A DNA stretch of 64,000 nt, from positions 351,376 through 415,375 of the forward strand of contig NZ_JAJONF010000005.1 in assembly GCF_021462265.1 (NCBI RefSeq), written 5' to 3'. The notes below the pieces were generated by a model. That model was not told the DNA's origin. It did not search any database and saw only the letters and a list, made by a program, of their open reading frames with translations. The position numbers were made by a program, and so were the translations under genes. Below, in pieces: positions 14,854 through 24,900 of the stretch. The DNA is from Streptomyces shenzhenensis. Its GTDB lineage: Bacteria; Actinomycetota; Actinomycetes; Streptomycetales; Streptomycetaceae. Position 1 is the stretch's first letter. The number at the start of each line of letters is the position of its first letter.

Positions 14854-15540
14854 TCACTCGTTCCGTTCGGCGACGAGCCGGACGAAGGCCTGGTGGGGGT
14901 CCTTGCGGGTGCGGCCGTGCTGTTCCAGCAGGTAGGGCACGAACAGGTCCGAGGTGAGGTCGTAGAGTGTGCGGCGGCTGAAGTACCGCTTGGTGTCCCC
15001 CGGTTCCAGCTCGTAGTAGTCAGGGCCGAGTTGTCTGCCCTCGCCGTGCTCGGGGTCGTCGACGGAGTTGACCATGACGCACAGCAGGCCGCCAGGGCGC
15101 AGGACCCGCTGGAATTCGGTCATGATCTTCCGGGTCGTCGGCAGGTCGAAGTAGTGGACGCTGAGGTGCGCGTAGACGACGTCGAAGGACCGGTCGTCGA
15201 AGGGGTACGGGAAGTCCGCCAGGGAGGCGGTGACGCGTCGGACCGACCCGGACAGGGCCTCCTCGGGGATCTGGGCGAGGGCGAAGTCCGAGTGGTCCAT
15301 CGCCGTCACCCGGTGTCCGGCCGCGGCGAAGTAGGCGCTGTCCTGCCCCTGCCCGCAGCCGGCGTCCAGTACCGCCGAGCCGTTCGGGAAGCGGCCGGCG
15401 ACCTCCTGTGCGAAGTAGGTGGGGGTACGGATCCAGTCGGTGCCCCGATACGAGCGGTGTTTGGTGTTCCAGAAGGTGGCAGTCATCGGTTCGGTGATCT
15501 CCAGGGGGAGCGTGCGTGCGGGCTTGCTGGTACTGCTCAC
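14854..15540 (-). CDS. SAM-dependent methyltransferase
   Basis: 228 residues from GTG 15540 (overlapping the upstream stop by 4 bp, GTGA), or 210 from ATG 15486, where similarity begins (MTATFWNTKHRSYRGTDWIR). Class I motifs: VLDAGCGQGQDSAYFAAAGH (SAM-binding motif I), FDVVYAHLSVHYF (motif II/post-I), LRPGGLLCVMVNS (motif III). The family includes small-molecule methyltransferases and tellurite-resistance TehB-like enzymes. The acceptor cannot be named, but location between an adenylyltransferase-like and a NUDIX gene suggests the operon's own intermediate. Confidence 0.88.
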   Translation of the reverse strand: MSSTSKPARTLPLEITEPMTATFWNTKHRSYRGTDWIRTPTYFAQEVAGRFPNGSAVLDAGCGQGQDSAYFAAAGHRVTAMDHSDFALAQIPEEALSGSVRRVTASLADFPYPFDDRSFDVVYAHLSVHYFDLPTTRKIMTEFQRVLRPGGLLCVMVNSVDDPEHGEGRQLGPDYYELEPGDTKRYFSRRTLYDLTSDLFVPYLLEQHGRTRKDPHQAFVRLVAERNE

Positions 15541-16100
15541 GGCGACTGCGGCGGTGCGGCTCCCTCGGGCGGCACGGCGGCGGTCAGGCCGTCGATGACG
15601 CGGGCGGTGCCACGGGGCACCAGCGCGCGCCAGTCCTCCCCGGCGGCCATGCGCCGGCGCACCTCGGTCGCGGTCACCCGGCGCGGATTTCCGGGTACCG
15701 CGGAGACGGCGTACCCGGCGGCCTCGAAGCGCCGGTACTTCTCCTCGTCCCAGGGCTCGTTGAGGGTGACCAGGTGGAGGCAGCGGCGGGGCAGGTAGTC
15801 GTCCCACGTGCCGGGGTCCGAGACGTCGAACGGCACGACACGCACGGTGCACACGTCGGACGGCACCGCCTCCGGCAGGGAGGCGGTGACCATCTCCGCC
15901 CGTTCGAAGTAGGTGTAGGGGTTCGCGTCCTTGGTGTGCCGGTGGGCCGAGGTCCGTTCCTCGGCGAGCCGGCCCAGGGCGGGGTTGGTGATGCCCACGA
16001 CGACGTTCCGGCTGCGGCGTGCGGCGATGCCGAGGTATTCGAGGTGTCCGAGGTGGAAGGGCTGGAAGCGCCCGTGGATCACGGTCCATCGCGGGTTCAC
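15537..16100 (-). CDS. NMN-adenylyltransferase-like nucleotidyltransferase
   Basis: 187 residues of the HxGH nucleotidyltransferase superfamily. TVIHGRFQPFHLGHLEYLGI carries the HxGH-type motif (HLGH) and the GRFQPFH loop of NadM/NMNAT-type enzymes. NVVVGITNP and a C-terminal TATEVRRRMAAGEDW follow, standing where ISSTxxR is usually found. These enzymes join NTP to a phosphate with release of pyrophosphate, as in NAD, FAD and CoA synthesis. GTG 16100 overlaps the aminotransferase stop by 4 bp. It is unlikely to be the housekeeping NadD, since it sits in a specialised operon. NMN or a similar ribotide is a reasonable guess for its substrate. Confidence 0.82.
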   Translation of the reverse strand: MNPRWTVIHGRFQPFHLGHLEYLGIAARRSRNVVVGITNPALGRLAEERTSAHRHTKDANPYTYFERAEMVTASLPEAVPSDVCTVRVVPFDVSDPGTWDDYLPRRCLHLVTLNEPWDEEKYRRFEAAGYAVSAVPGNPRRVTATEVRRRMAAGEDWRALVPRGTARVIDGLTAAVPPEGAAPPQSP

Positions 16101-17296
16101 GGCACCCTCCGTGCGGTCGGTCCGGGGGCACCGAACGGCGCCAGGTCGTCGAACAGCGCGGCGACGTCGTCCGGTGCGGTGCAGGCGTGCACGCTGACGC
16201 GCAGCCATTCCTCGGTCGCGGCGACCGACCAGCCCCGGGCGCGCAGGCGGGACTTCACGGCACGGTGGTCCGCGACGCGGGGCGAGCAGACCCGGACGAT
16301 GCCGTACCCTCCCGGGGCCGATGCCGGGCCGCACACGCGGAAACCCGCGTGCGCGGCGGCGACCGGCACGTCGGCGGCCGTCGTCCGGCACACCGCGGCC
16401 AGGTGCCGCGGGCCTGCCCGCTGGTAGGCGGACAGGGACGCCAGCAGGCCGTGGAGCGCGGAGAGGTCCGGCAGGTTTCCCTCCAGGGCAGCCGCTCCTC
16501 CGCGCTCGCGGGGCCCCGGCTGCCACGCGCCGTCCGCCGCGGTACGTGCCTCGCAGTTGCGCGGGGACAGCAGCAGCGGGGAGAGCCCGTCCAGAGCCCC
16601 GGGCGCGGCGATGACGAATCCGGCGCCCATCGGGCCGAGCAGCGCCTTGCGGCCCGAGGCGAGGAGGACGTCCACCCCGAGGGCGTCGAAGTCCACCGGG
16701 ACGCGGCCCACCGACTGCGCCGCGTCCACGACCACCACGGCGGGTGACAACTTCCGGGCCAGTGCGGTGAGTTCGGCCACCGGTTGCAGTACGCCGTCGA
16801 GATGTGTCAGGTGGGTGCAGGCCACCACCGCCGTGCGCTCCGACAGCAGGAGGGCGGCCCGCTCCAGGTCGACCAGTCCGCTGGGCAGGCACGGCAGGGT
16901 GCGCAGCCGGACGTCGGCGCGCCGTCCCGCCAGCCGGCACCACGGCGCGGCGTGCGCGGGATGGTCCGCCGCGGTGACGAGCACCTCGCCGCCCGGCGGC
17001 ACGGTGAGCCCGCCGGCCAGGGCCGAGGACGCCTCGGAAACGCTGCGGACGAGCGCCACCTCCGCGTCCGGTCGGGCGCCGAAGACCGTCCTGATGCGTG
17101 CCCGCAGCGCGTCCAGGCCGGCCGTCCGTTCGCTCTGGAAGTCCGGCGGCGAACGGTGGGCGGCCGCCGCCGCGGAGAACTCCGCCACCGCCCGGACGCA
17201 GGCGCGGGAGAGCGGGGCGGTCGAGGCCCAGTCGAAGAACCGGCCGGTGTCGGAGGACGGGCGGAAATCGTCGTCGTGCACGGCGCGCTCAGTCAT
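16097..17296 (-). CDS. Class V PLP-dependent aminotransferase / cysteine desulfurase-like
   Basis: 399 residues of the class V fold (SufS/EgtE/isopenicillin N epimerase group). Motifs: THLTHLDGVLQPV, PAVVVVDAAQSVGRVPVDFD (PLP-ring Asp and Gln), LLASGRKALLGPMGAGF with the presumed Schiff-base lysine in SGRK, and a C-terminal WLRVSVHACTAPDD. There is no obvious loop cysteine positioned as in desulfurases, so a lyase, epimerase or aminotransferase role is more likely than sulfur mobilisation. ATG 17296 overlaps the preceding nucleotidyltransferase stop by 8 bp. Confidence 0.85.
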   Translation of the reverse strand: MTERAVHDDDFRPSSDTGRFFDWASTAPLSRACVRAVAEFSAAAAAHRSPPDFQSERTAGLDALRARIRTVFGARPDAEVALVRSVSEASSALAGGLTVPPGGEVLVTAADHPAHAAPWCRLAGRRADVRLRTLPCLPSGLVDLERAALLLSERTAVVACTHLTHLDGVLQPVAELTALARKLSPAVVVVDAAQSVGRVPVDFDALGVDVLLASGRKALLGPMGAGFVIAAPGALDGLSPLLLSPRNCEARTAADGAWQPGPRERGGAAALEGNLPDLSALHGLLASLSAYQRAGPRHLAAVCRTTAADVPVAAAHAGFRVCGPASAPGGYGIVRVCSPRVADHRAVKSRLRARGWSVAATEEWLRVSVHACTAPDDVAALFDDLAPFGAPGPTARRVP

Positions 17297-18791
17297 CCGC
17301 CGGCTTCTCCTTCCGTGGGGCGGTGGCGCCCTGCAACGACGCGAGGTGCTTCGCCAGTGCGGCGTCCCGGCTGCTGACCACCTGGTCCCATGAGCAGAGG
17401 AAGACGTCGTCACCGATGGCCACCAGCTGCCGGTCGGGGAATGTGCCGCCCACCCGCACCCCCGTGGCGGGTGTCGGCCTGAGTCGCGGAAGCCCCGTGG
17501 CAGAGCCGTCCGGCGCGGCTGAGGTGTCCGGCGTGACTCCGGTGAGGGCCGGGTGACCTGTGTGGATCATGGTCGGGCAGGCGTCCGACCGCAGCCGCCA
17601 TCGGGTCAGGTCGGTCCGCGCCATCAGCCGCACCAGCAGCTGCTGCGGCAGGGTGCGGTCGCTGAGTGTGACGGACAGCCGCCGGTTGTAGAACACGGCG
17701 CACTGGCCGGCTCGACGGGCGGCGACGAGCGGCCCCCGGCGCCGGCGCAGCGCCGACCGGTACGCGTGGACCGCGTTGACGGCGGCGCGCCGGTGCCAGT
17801 TGCGGTCGTGCATGCGCCAGAGCGGCGAGGTGCGCCCGCCGCCCGCCGCGCGGCGCAGGGACCGCGCGAAGCCGCCGACGCGCGGGTCGCGGTAGAGCCT
17901 GGTCAGGTGGTCGGCGAGCAGCAGCGCCTGTGGCTCCAGCGAGTGCCGCCGGATCTCCCGTGCGAGGCGGCCGAAGTCCACGTCGTCCCGCGTCAGGGCC
18001 AGTGACACGGTGTCGTTGGCGTCCTTGACCGACACGTACCCGTCGGACAGGGCGTGGGCGAACATCACCAGCAGGGTCCCGGTGGGGTTGACGCCCTGGT
18101 AGCCGAGGTCCGGTGCGACGGGTTCGTAGAAGTCGGTCAGCGGGAAGTCGAGGTAGTCCCCGGCCCCTACTGAGTAGGTGCCGAAGTGGATGTCCACCCG
18201 GGAGAACCGGGCGCCGTCCACGCGGACCAGGAAGAGTTGGCCGTACTCGGTCCGGCCGTGCTCGAACTCCGCCTTGAACCAGGGGCATTCCTCCTCGTCG
18301 AAGACGTAGCCCCGTTCGCGCAGCAGCCGGACCACGGCGAGGCAGGCCGCCCAGTCGGGGACGTACACGTCGATGTCGCGGCTCCAGCGGGGCGACGGAT
18401 CCACGTAGAAACGGGCGTTGTTGAAGCCCTTGATGACCGCCAGGCCGGCGCCTGCCACCTCCGGTTGTCCGGCGAGCCAGGCCAACTCCGAGCGCAGCAG
18501 CCGCAGATGGTCATCGAGGCGCCCGGCCTCGGCGGCGTGCCAGGACTTGGCGGCGGCGGCCCGCGCACGGTGGGCTTGGGGCCCCGAGATCGCCAACTGG
18601 TCCAGCCCGTACTGGAACTGGGGAATGGCCTTGTGCACCCGCAGGATGTCGCCGAGCGCCCTGCGCCGGCCCTCCAGCCGGTGAAGTGCCGCCGCCGCAT
18701 GCTCCGCCCGTTCCGGGTCGACGAACATCGTCGCCCAGGTGTCGAGCACCGACGACGCGAACCGGTCGCCGCCCCTGACCCGCCCGCTCAC
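17289..18791 (-). CDS. Uncharacterised nucleotidyltransferase (NTP_transf_5-like)
   Basis: 500 residues. The nucleotidyltransferase core lies at about 120-260: AVIKGFNNARFYVDPSPRWS then RDIDVYVPD, giving the metal-binding DxD. Later elements are LLRERGYVFDEEECPWF and VDIHFGTY (the third acidic strand). It matches the family of large uncharacterised nucleotidyltransferases found beside natural-product and capsule genes, some of which modify peptides or sugars with nucleotides. The C-terminal 180 residues are Arg-rich and unassigned. GTG 18791 overlaps the kinase stop by 4 bp. Confidence 0.72.
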   Translation of the reverse strand: MSGRVRGGDRFASSVLDTWATMFVDPERAEHAAAALHRLEGRRRALGDILRVHKAIPQFQYGLDQLAISGPQAHRARAAAAKSWHAAEAGRLDDHLRLLRSELAWLAGQPEVAGAGLAVIKGFNNARFYVDPSPRWSRDIDVYVPDWAACLAVVRLLRERGYVFDEEECPWFKAEFEHGRTEYGQLFLVRVDGARFSRVDIHFGTYSVGAGDYLDFPLTDFYEPVAPDLGYQGVNPTGTLLVMFAHALSDGYVSVKDANDTVSLALTRDDVDFGRLAREIRRHSLEPQALLLADHLTRLYRDPRVGGFARSLRRAAGGGRTSPLWRMHDRNWHRRAAVNAVHAYRSALRRRRGPLVAARRAGQCAVFYNRRLSVTLSDRTLPQQLLVRLMARTDLTRWRLRSDACPTMIHTGHPALTGVTPDTSAAPDGSATGLPRLRPTPATGVRVGGTFPDRQLVAIGDDVFLCSWDQVVSSRDAALAKHLASLQGATAPRKEKPADD

Positions 18792-19444
18792 GACAGTGCC
18801 TCCAGTTCGGGCAGGCGCGGCACAGCACAGAGCTCCAGGGTGTCCCGCAGCGACGTGAGCACCTCGTCGAAGGGCCGCTCGCCGTCGAGTCGGTACACCG
18901 CCGGATGACCCCTCAAGTCGTCCTCCCACTGGGCGAGCAGGCACTCCTGGAAGCGGACGAAGCCGGCCGCCTGCCCGCCCGGATCGTCGAACCGCTCGTA
19001 CGGCGCGCAGGTCCCGCCCCTGCGCGCCCAGGCCGTGCGCGGGTCCACGTCGAGCAGCACCACCGCGTCCGGCACCGGCAGCAGTTGGCGCAAGTCCTCG
19101 AGCGCCGGGCTCAGGCGGCCGAGGGCACGCTCCTTCGCCAGCACCTTGTACCAGTACGAGTCCAGCAGGACGTTCCGGCCTTCGACGACCTCAGGTCGCA
19201 CCAAGTACTCGTACTGGGCCACAATGTGACCTCCGACGAACATCGCGCGCGGCAGGTCGGAGAGCCGGTCCTTGATGGCGCTGGGTGCGTCCGGTGCCAT
19301 GACGGCGGGTAGTTCGTGGTTGCGCAGGTCGCGCCAGCCGACGGTGGCGAACGTGCCGCCGCGCAGAGCAGAGAGGAGACTGGTCTTGCCGCTTCCGTCG
19401 ATCCCGAGCAGCACGATGAAGAGTCCTCTGGTGGCGCTGTCCAT
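18788..19444 (-). CDS. Thymidylate-kinase-like P-loop kinase
   Basis: 218 residues. The Walker A motif is LLGIDGSGKTSLLSAL (about residues 12-27). The nucleoside-binding DR-like motif appears as LLDSYWYKVLAKE, the Walker B strand as DAVVLLDVDP, and the lid as RTAWARRGGTCAPYERFDD. The overall plan is that of dTMP kinase, but the classic DRY is DSY and the sequence is divergent. Specialised copies in metabolite operons usually phosphorylate nucleoside-like or sugar intermediates. It is the first gene of the nine-gene operon; its ATG faces the XRE-NB-ARC regulator across a 276-bp gap containing a strong palindrome. Confidence 0.85.
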   Translation of the reverse strand: MDSATRGLFIVLLGIDGSGKTSLLSALRGGTFATVGWRDLRNHELPAVMAPDAPSAIKDRLSDLPRAMFVGGHIVAQYEYLVRPEVVEGRNVLLDSYWYKVLAKERALGRLSPALEDLRQLLPVPDAVVLLDVDPRTAWARRGGTCAPYERFDDPGGQAAGFVRFQECLLAQWEDDLRGHPAVYRLDGERPFDEVLTSLRDTLELCAVPRLPELEALS

Positions 19445-19530
19445 GTCTTCTCCTCGCCCTCAGGCGCTCGATCCCGCGCATTGCCGACCGCACGGCACCC
19501 ACCATGCGCCCGGCGGCGGCGCACTGCCGA

Positions 19531-19555
19531 CGGGTTTCCTGCCACAGGAAACCCG
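19531..19555. promoter_or_regulatory. Palindromic operator candidate between divergent operons
   Basis: CGGGTTTCCTG (19531-19541), CCA, then CAGGAAACCCG (19545-19555): perfect 11-bp arms with a 3-bp centre. It lies 87 bp before the kinase ATG and 166 bp before the regulator ATG, where a dimeric HTH protein could control both directions. The XRE-type regulator encoded immediately to the right is the natural candidate. A role as a hairpin in the kinase leader is the alternative. Confidence 0.6.
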
Positions 19556-19720
19556 GGGAAACACTGGCGGCCGGATCGCCGCAGCTCAGCGGCCGGAAAA
19601 CCGGAAGCGGACGAGGGAGTTGTGCAACCCCCCGTCACCCGGAAGCAGGGCGCGTGGGGGACAGCGGCGGCGATCCGCCGCGGGCGGCACGCCGACGATC
19701 GGGGCAGGAGCACGTCCGGC

Positions 19721-21964
19721 ATGACCGGGCAGGACCCGTATGGGAGGGACGAAACCGGCCAGGACGCGGGCGCGGCGGCCGGATTCGGTCCGTCACTGCG
19801 CAGGCGGCGGGCAGCCGCGGGATTGTCCCTGGCCGACCTCTCCCGCCTCGTGCACTACAGCAAGGGCTACCTCAGCAAGGTCGAGAGGGGACTGGCCTTA
19901 CCGAGCGCCGAGCTCGCGCGCCTGTGCGGCGACGTGCTCGGCCCCGACGACCTGTCCCCCGCCGTGCGTGCGCCCGCGGACGCGGCCCGGCAGATTCCGG
20001 GGCAGCGCTACGCCCTCCCCGAGCCGAGCGGGCACTTCGTCGGCCGAGAGGACGAGACGAAGCTGATCGAGTCGCTCGTCCTGGGGCCCGGCCCTCGCCG
20101 GCGTGCCGGGACGGTACTGTGCGCGATCACCGGGATGGCCGGCGTGGGCAAGACGGCGCTGGCGCTGCGGATCGCCCACCGAACGGAGGCCCACTTCGCC
20201 GACGGCTGTCTCTACCTCGACCTGCACGGCTACTCGCAGGACCTGCCCGCTGTCACGGTCGCGGACGCCCTGGACCGGTTGCTGCGCATGTTGGGCATGC
20301 CCGCCGAGACCATTCCCCACCACGTGGAGGACCGGGCCGCCGTCTACCGGGGGGCCATGACCGGCCGACGGGCCCTGGTGGTCCTGGACAACGCCGTCGA
20401 CTCCCACCAGATCAGGCCGCTGCTGCCGCGCGAACCGGGCTGCCCCGTCCTCGTGACCAGCCGGAGTGCACTGCCCTCCCTGGACGAGGGCCACCACGTC
20501 CCGCTGGGTCCGCTGCCGGCACTCGACGCGGAGGCACTGTTCAGCAGCATCTCCGGGATCGGCACGGGCGACCGGGGCACTTCCGGCGGGAGCCCGCCCC
20601 CGGCGGGGGTACGCGACGTCGTCGAACTGTGCGGCCGGCTGCCGCTCGCGTTGCGCATCGCGGCCACCCGGTGCCGGCCCGGCGGACCGCGGACGGTGGC
20701 GGACTTCGCGCTGCGGCTGGCCGATCGGCGCTGGGGACTGGCCGAACTGGACGACGGGGAGCGCAGTGTGGTTGCGCCGCTCACCGTCTCCTTCGACGCG
20801 CTCGGCCCCTCCGAACAGCACCTGTTCGCGCTGCTCGGTCTGTTGCCGGGCGACGACTGCACCGCCGTGTCGGCCGCCGTCATGGCCGACTGGGACCTGC
20901 CCGCCGCGGAGCGGGCACTGGACCGGCTGGCCGACGCCCACCTGCTGGTGCGGACCCGTCCCGGCCGCTTCCGCCTGCACGACCTGCTGAGGGTGTTCGC
21001 CCGGCAGGTCGCGGACCGCAGGTTCGCGCAGGGCACCCGGGCGGCGGTGACCGCACGGCTGGCCGGGTACTACGTCGCCGCGGCCGACGCGATGGGGCGC
21101 GTGCTGGCACCGCACCGCTACCGTCTCCCCGTCACCGACGGCCTGGACGTGACCGCCGCGCTGCTGCCGCCTGTCGCCGGACACGACGAGTCGCTGGCGT
21201 GGTTCGCCGCGGAGCAGGAGACCGTCGTGGCCCTGGCCCGGGAGAGCGCCCGGCTCGGCATGGACATCGAGTGCTGGCGACTGGCGTACGTCCTGCGGGA
21301 CTTCTTCTTCCTCACCAAGCGATGGGACGCCTGGGTCGCCAGCCACCGTGAGGCCCTGCTCGCCGCGCACCGAGCCGCCGATCCCGCCGCCGAGGCGGTC
21401 ACCGCGAACAACCTCGGCCTGGCCCTGATCGAGACCGGTGACCTCGACGGCGCCGCCGCGCACTACGAACGCGCCCACCGGATCTTCCGCGGCATCGGCG
21501 ACGAGCACGGCGCGGCCAACGCCGTCGCCAACCGGGCCTGGGTGCACTTCTACCGGGGCGAACACGCCGAGGCCTTGAAGGAGTTCAGCACAGCACTGGC
21601 CTATTACACGCGCAGTGGCGCCCGCCGCAATGTCGCCATCACGCTGCGCGGCATCGGCCTGACCGAGGTGGAGCTGCGCCAGTTCGACGCCGCCATCGGG
21701 CATTTGACGACCGCGCTCGCTACCCTGGACGACCTGGGCCTGCACCTGGACACGGCCATGGCACTGAACTGCCTCGGCGAGGCCTACCTGCGCAGCGGCC
21801 GGCCGCGGGAGGGCGCCGTGCGGCTGGAGCGTGCCGTCGCCGTCAGCCGCATGTGCGGCAGCCGCCACGAGGAGGCGAGGGCGCTGCACCATCTCGCCCT
21901 GGCAACGGCGGAGTTGTCCGGCGCGGTGCCGCTGACCGACCGGGAGAACCGGCAGGACGGGTGA
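19721..21964 (+). CDS. XRE-HTH, NB-ARC, TPR regulator (STAND NTPase)
   Basis: 747 residues. Helix-turn-helix at 25-78 (LRRRRAAAGLSLADLSRLVH, YLSKVERGLALPSAELAR); NB-ARC NTPase from about 105 (P-loop GMAGVGKT at 138-145; Walker B RRALVVLDNAVD; VLVTSR sensor; GRLPLALRIAA GLPL-like motif); winged-helix RFRLHDLLRVFA; then TPR units from about 560 (NNLGLALIETGDLDGAAAHY, ANRAWVHFYRGEHAEALKEF, LRGIGLTEVELRQFDAAIGH). This is the AfsR/SARP-like STAND arrangement with an XRE rather than OmpR DNA-binding domain. ATG 19721 follows GGCAGGAG by 10 bp. It probably regulates the divergent nucleotide operon and its own operon with the TIR gene 10 bp downstream. Confidence 0.85.
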   Translation: MTGQDPYGRDETGQDAGAAAGFGPSLRRRRAAAGLSLADLSRLVHYSKGYLSKVERGLALPSAELARLCGDVLGPDDLSPAVRAPADAARQIPGQRYALPEPSGHFVGREDETKLIESLVLGPGPRRRAGTVLCAITGMAGVGKTALALRIAHRTEAHFADGCLYLDLHGYSQDLPAVTVADALDRLLRMLGMPAETIPHHVEDRAAVYRGAMTGRRALVVLDNAVDSHQIRPLLPREPGCPVLVTSRSALPSLDEGHHVPLGPLPALDAEALFSSISGIGTGDRGTSGGSPPPAGVRDVVELCGRLPLALRIAATRCRPGGPRTVADFALRLADRRWGLAELDDGERSVVAPLTVSFDALGPSEQHLFALLGLLPGDDCTAVSAAVMADWDLPAAERALDRLADAHLLVRTRPGRFRLHDLLRVFARQVADRRFAQGTRAAVTARLAGYYVAAADAMGRVLAPHRYRLPVTDGLDVTAALLPPVAGHDESLAWFAAEQETVVALARESARLGMDIECWRLAYVLRDFFFLTKRWDAWVASHREALLAAHRAADPAAEAVTANNLGLALIETGDLDGAAAHYERAHRIFRGIGDEHGAANAVANRAWVHFYRGEHAEALKEFSTALAYYTRSGARRNVAITLRGIGLTEVELRQFDAAIGHLTTALATLDDLGLHLDTAMALNCLGEAYLRSGRPREGAVRLERAVAVSRMCGSRHEEARALHHLALATAELSGAVPLTDRENRQDG

Positions 21965-21974
21965 GGGGGAGGCC

Positions 21975-24900
21975 GTGGGTTCGGCGGGAGCGGAGGGTCC
22001 GGTGCGTTCCGGGCACAGGTACGACGTGTTCCTCAGTTACGCCTGGGAGGACATCGACCTGGCGGTGCGCTTCCAGGAACTGCTGGAGGCCCGCGGCCTG
22101 TCGGTCTTCAGAGACGTCACCGGCATGCGGGACTACGACGACATCCCGACCGTCATCCGCGCCGCCCTCGACGGCTCACGGACCCTGGTGGCCCTCTACA
22201 CGCCCAGTTTCCCGGAGAGCCAGTACTGCCGCTGGGAGATGTACACGGCGCTGACCCGCTCCTACCACCTGTCCGGGCAGACCCGCCGGGTGATGGCGGT
22301 CGTCCGTGGCATGGGGTTCTCCCAGGTGCTGTCCTCCCGGCTGAAGTGCCTGCGTCTGCCCGCCGTCACGGCCGCGCTGGCCGACGTGTCGGACTCCGTG
22401 CGACAGCTGGTCGACGCCATGGACCACCGGACCTTCGGCGACGCTCCCGAACCGCCGGTGCCCTCCTGGTATCCGGAACCGGCCGTCGGCAGCCGGTACT
22501 TCCGCGGCCGGCTGCAGGAGCTGTGGCAGATCCGGGACGCCTTCGACGGCGACGACGGGGCGGGCAGCGACCTCCCGCCCGTGGTGTTCCTGGCCGGGGG
22601 CGGCGGCATCGGCAAGACGATGCTCGCGGAACAGTACGGGCGGCTGTTCGCCGAAGACCATCCGGGCGGCGTGTTCGTCCTCGGGGGGCTCGGCTCCCAT
22701 CCCTACGGCTCCCCGGACCCGCTGCGGGTGGCAGCGTTGGTGGACGACCGGATCAGGGCCATCGCCCACCGCCTGGAACTCGTCGGACCCGATGCGCCGG
22801 CCGCGGCGGCCCGCGCCGCGCTGAGCACGCGTCTGGTAGACACCGGCACGCCTTACCTGTGGATCCTCGACGACCTGCCGACCGGGGTGGACACGGCCGT
22901 CTTCCGCACTCTGGTCGCTCCCACGGCGCTGGGCAGAACGCTCGTGACGTCCCGCGCCCCGGGACCCGGGGGGCAGGGGGCGCGCATCGACGTCGGGGAA
23001 CTGGGCGAGCTGGACTCCCTTGCGCTGCTGTCGAGCAGGCTGTCGCCGTCCCCCGGTGTGGAGCGCCAGGCACGTCGGAGGCTGGCGCAAGCGCTGGGGC
23101 GCCATCCGCTGGCGATGGCTGTCGCGGCGGAACTCGTCGCGCTGCCGGAGACCGGCGGCTTCGCCGGTCTCCTCGCCTCCTTCGCCGAGCCGAGCCCGGA
23201 CGTCCTGGAGACCGCGGAGCGGCTCGGCGTCCATCTGCCGACGGCCCACGGCGTCAGCATCTGCGCCACCCTGCTGCGCGGGATCGACCGGCTGACGCCC
23301 GACGGCCTGACCGTCATGCGGCTGGCGTCCCTGTTGGCGCCGGCGCCGTTCTCACCGGACCTGCTCACGGACATCCTCGCTGAGTCGGAGTCGGAGGCGG
23401 AGGCGGACCGGGAGGACCCGGACCGGGAGGAGCGGGACCGGGAGGAGCGGGACCGGGAGGAGCGGGACCGGGAGGAGCGGGACCGGGAGGAGCGGGACCG
23501 GCGGGAGTTCCGGGAGTCGGTCCACCGCGGTCTCGCCGAGGCCGAGCGGCTGGCGCTGGCCCGCCCCGACGGCACGGGGAACTGGAGCGTGCACGCCCTC
23601 GTCAGCCGAACCGTCCGGCTCGCCGACCACGACGACACCGCGCGCGAACGCGCTCGCCGGGCCGCCGTCCGGGTGCTCGGGGAGAGGCTGGAAGGACCCG
23701 CGGCGGGTGCCGCCGCCCGGCTCAGGACCTTCGAGGCGCTTCCGCACGTGCGGACGGTCGCCGTCGCGCTGGCGGAGCGGGACGACCAGCATCTCCTGAA
23801 CGAGGCGGGCCGGGTGCGTTCCGAGAGCGGGGACTCCGGGACCGGGCTCGGACTACTGCGCGTGCTCCACGACGGGTGCGTCGCGGCTCTCGGCCCGTCC
23901 GACATCACCACCCTGCGGGTGCTGGCCGGCCTGGCGGTCGCCCACGGGATGTGCGGAGACCACGACACGGCGGTGCGCCTCAAGCACCAGGCGTACGAAG
24001 GGCTCGCCGCCCTCCTGGGACCGCACCACCCCGACACCCTGACGGCGCTCAACAACATCGGAGTGACCGAGCTCGACCGCGGCGAGTACCGCACGGCATG
24101 GCGGGTGTTCGGGCAGGTGTACCGGGCGAGGTCCCGCAGGAACAGCGCGCACCACCCGGACACCCTGCTGGCGCTGGCCAACGCCGCCGTCGCCGCCTCC
24201 TTGGAGGGCCGCCACGCGTTGGCCCTGCGGCTGCGCACCTCCTTGCTCGCCCGCACGGCCCGGGTGCTGGGCACCCGGCACCCGCAGTACGCGGACGCGC
24301 TGAACGGCATGGGCACCACCGCGTACGCGCTCGGGCACCACGCGGAGGCCGCCGACTGGTTCGACCGGGCGTACCGGCTGCGTCGGGACCTGCACGGGGA
24401 GCAGCACGGCGACACCCTCGACGCGCTGGAGAACCGCCTGGTCGCCGCTGCGGCCGACCGGGACGGGACGGCGGTCCCGGACCGCGAGGAGGAGGGCTTC
24501 CGCGAGGTGTACCGGTGCAGGCTCGACCTCCAGGGGCCGTCCCACCCGGCGACGGTCACGACCCTGCGCCACTGCCTCGTCGCCTGTCACGGCGGGGCAG
24601 CCGCCGACGGCCCGGCCGGCGAGGGGGGTCCGCCCCTGCCGACGCCCCGGATGGAGCCCGTGCAGACGCTTCCGCACGGCGTGACGCCCGGCGGTGTCCG
24701 CCTGGAGGCCGACGACATGGACCGCAGGATCGAGACGTTCGAACTGGCCTGTTCCGCACAGGAACTGATGGCAGACAGCGGCGAGGACGACGAGGTGCGG
24801 GCGCTGATGACGCAGCTCTGGCTGGCGCACGCCACCGCCCTGATGGACCAGATGGACGGGCAGCGCGACGTCGCCCTCGCCGTCGCGGAGGACACCGAGG

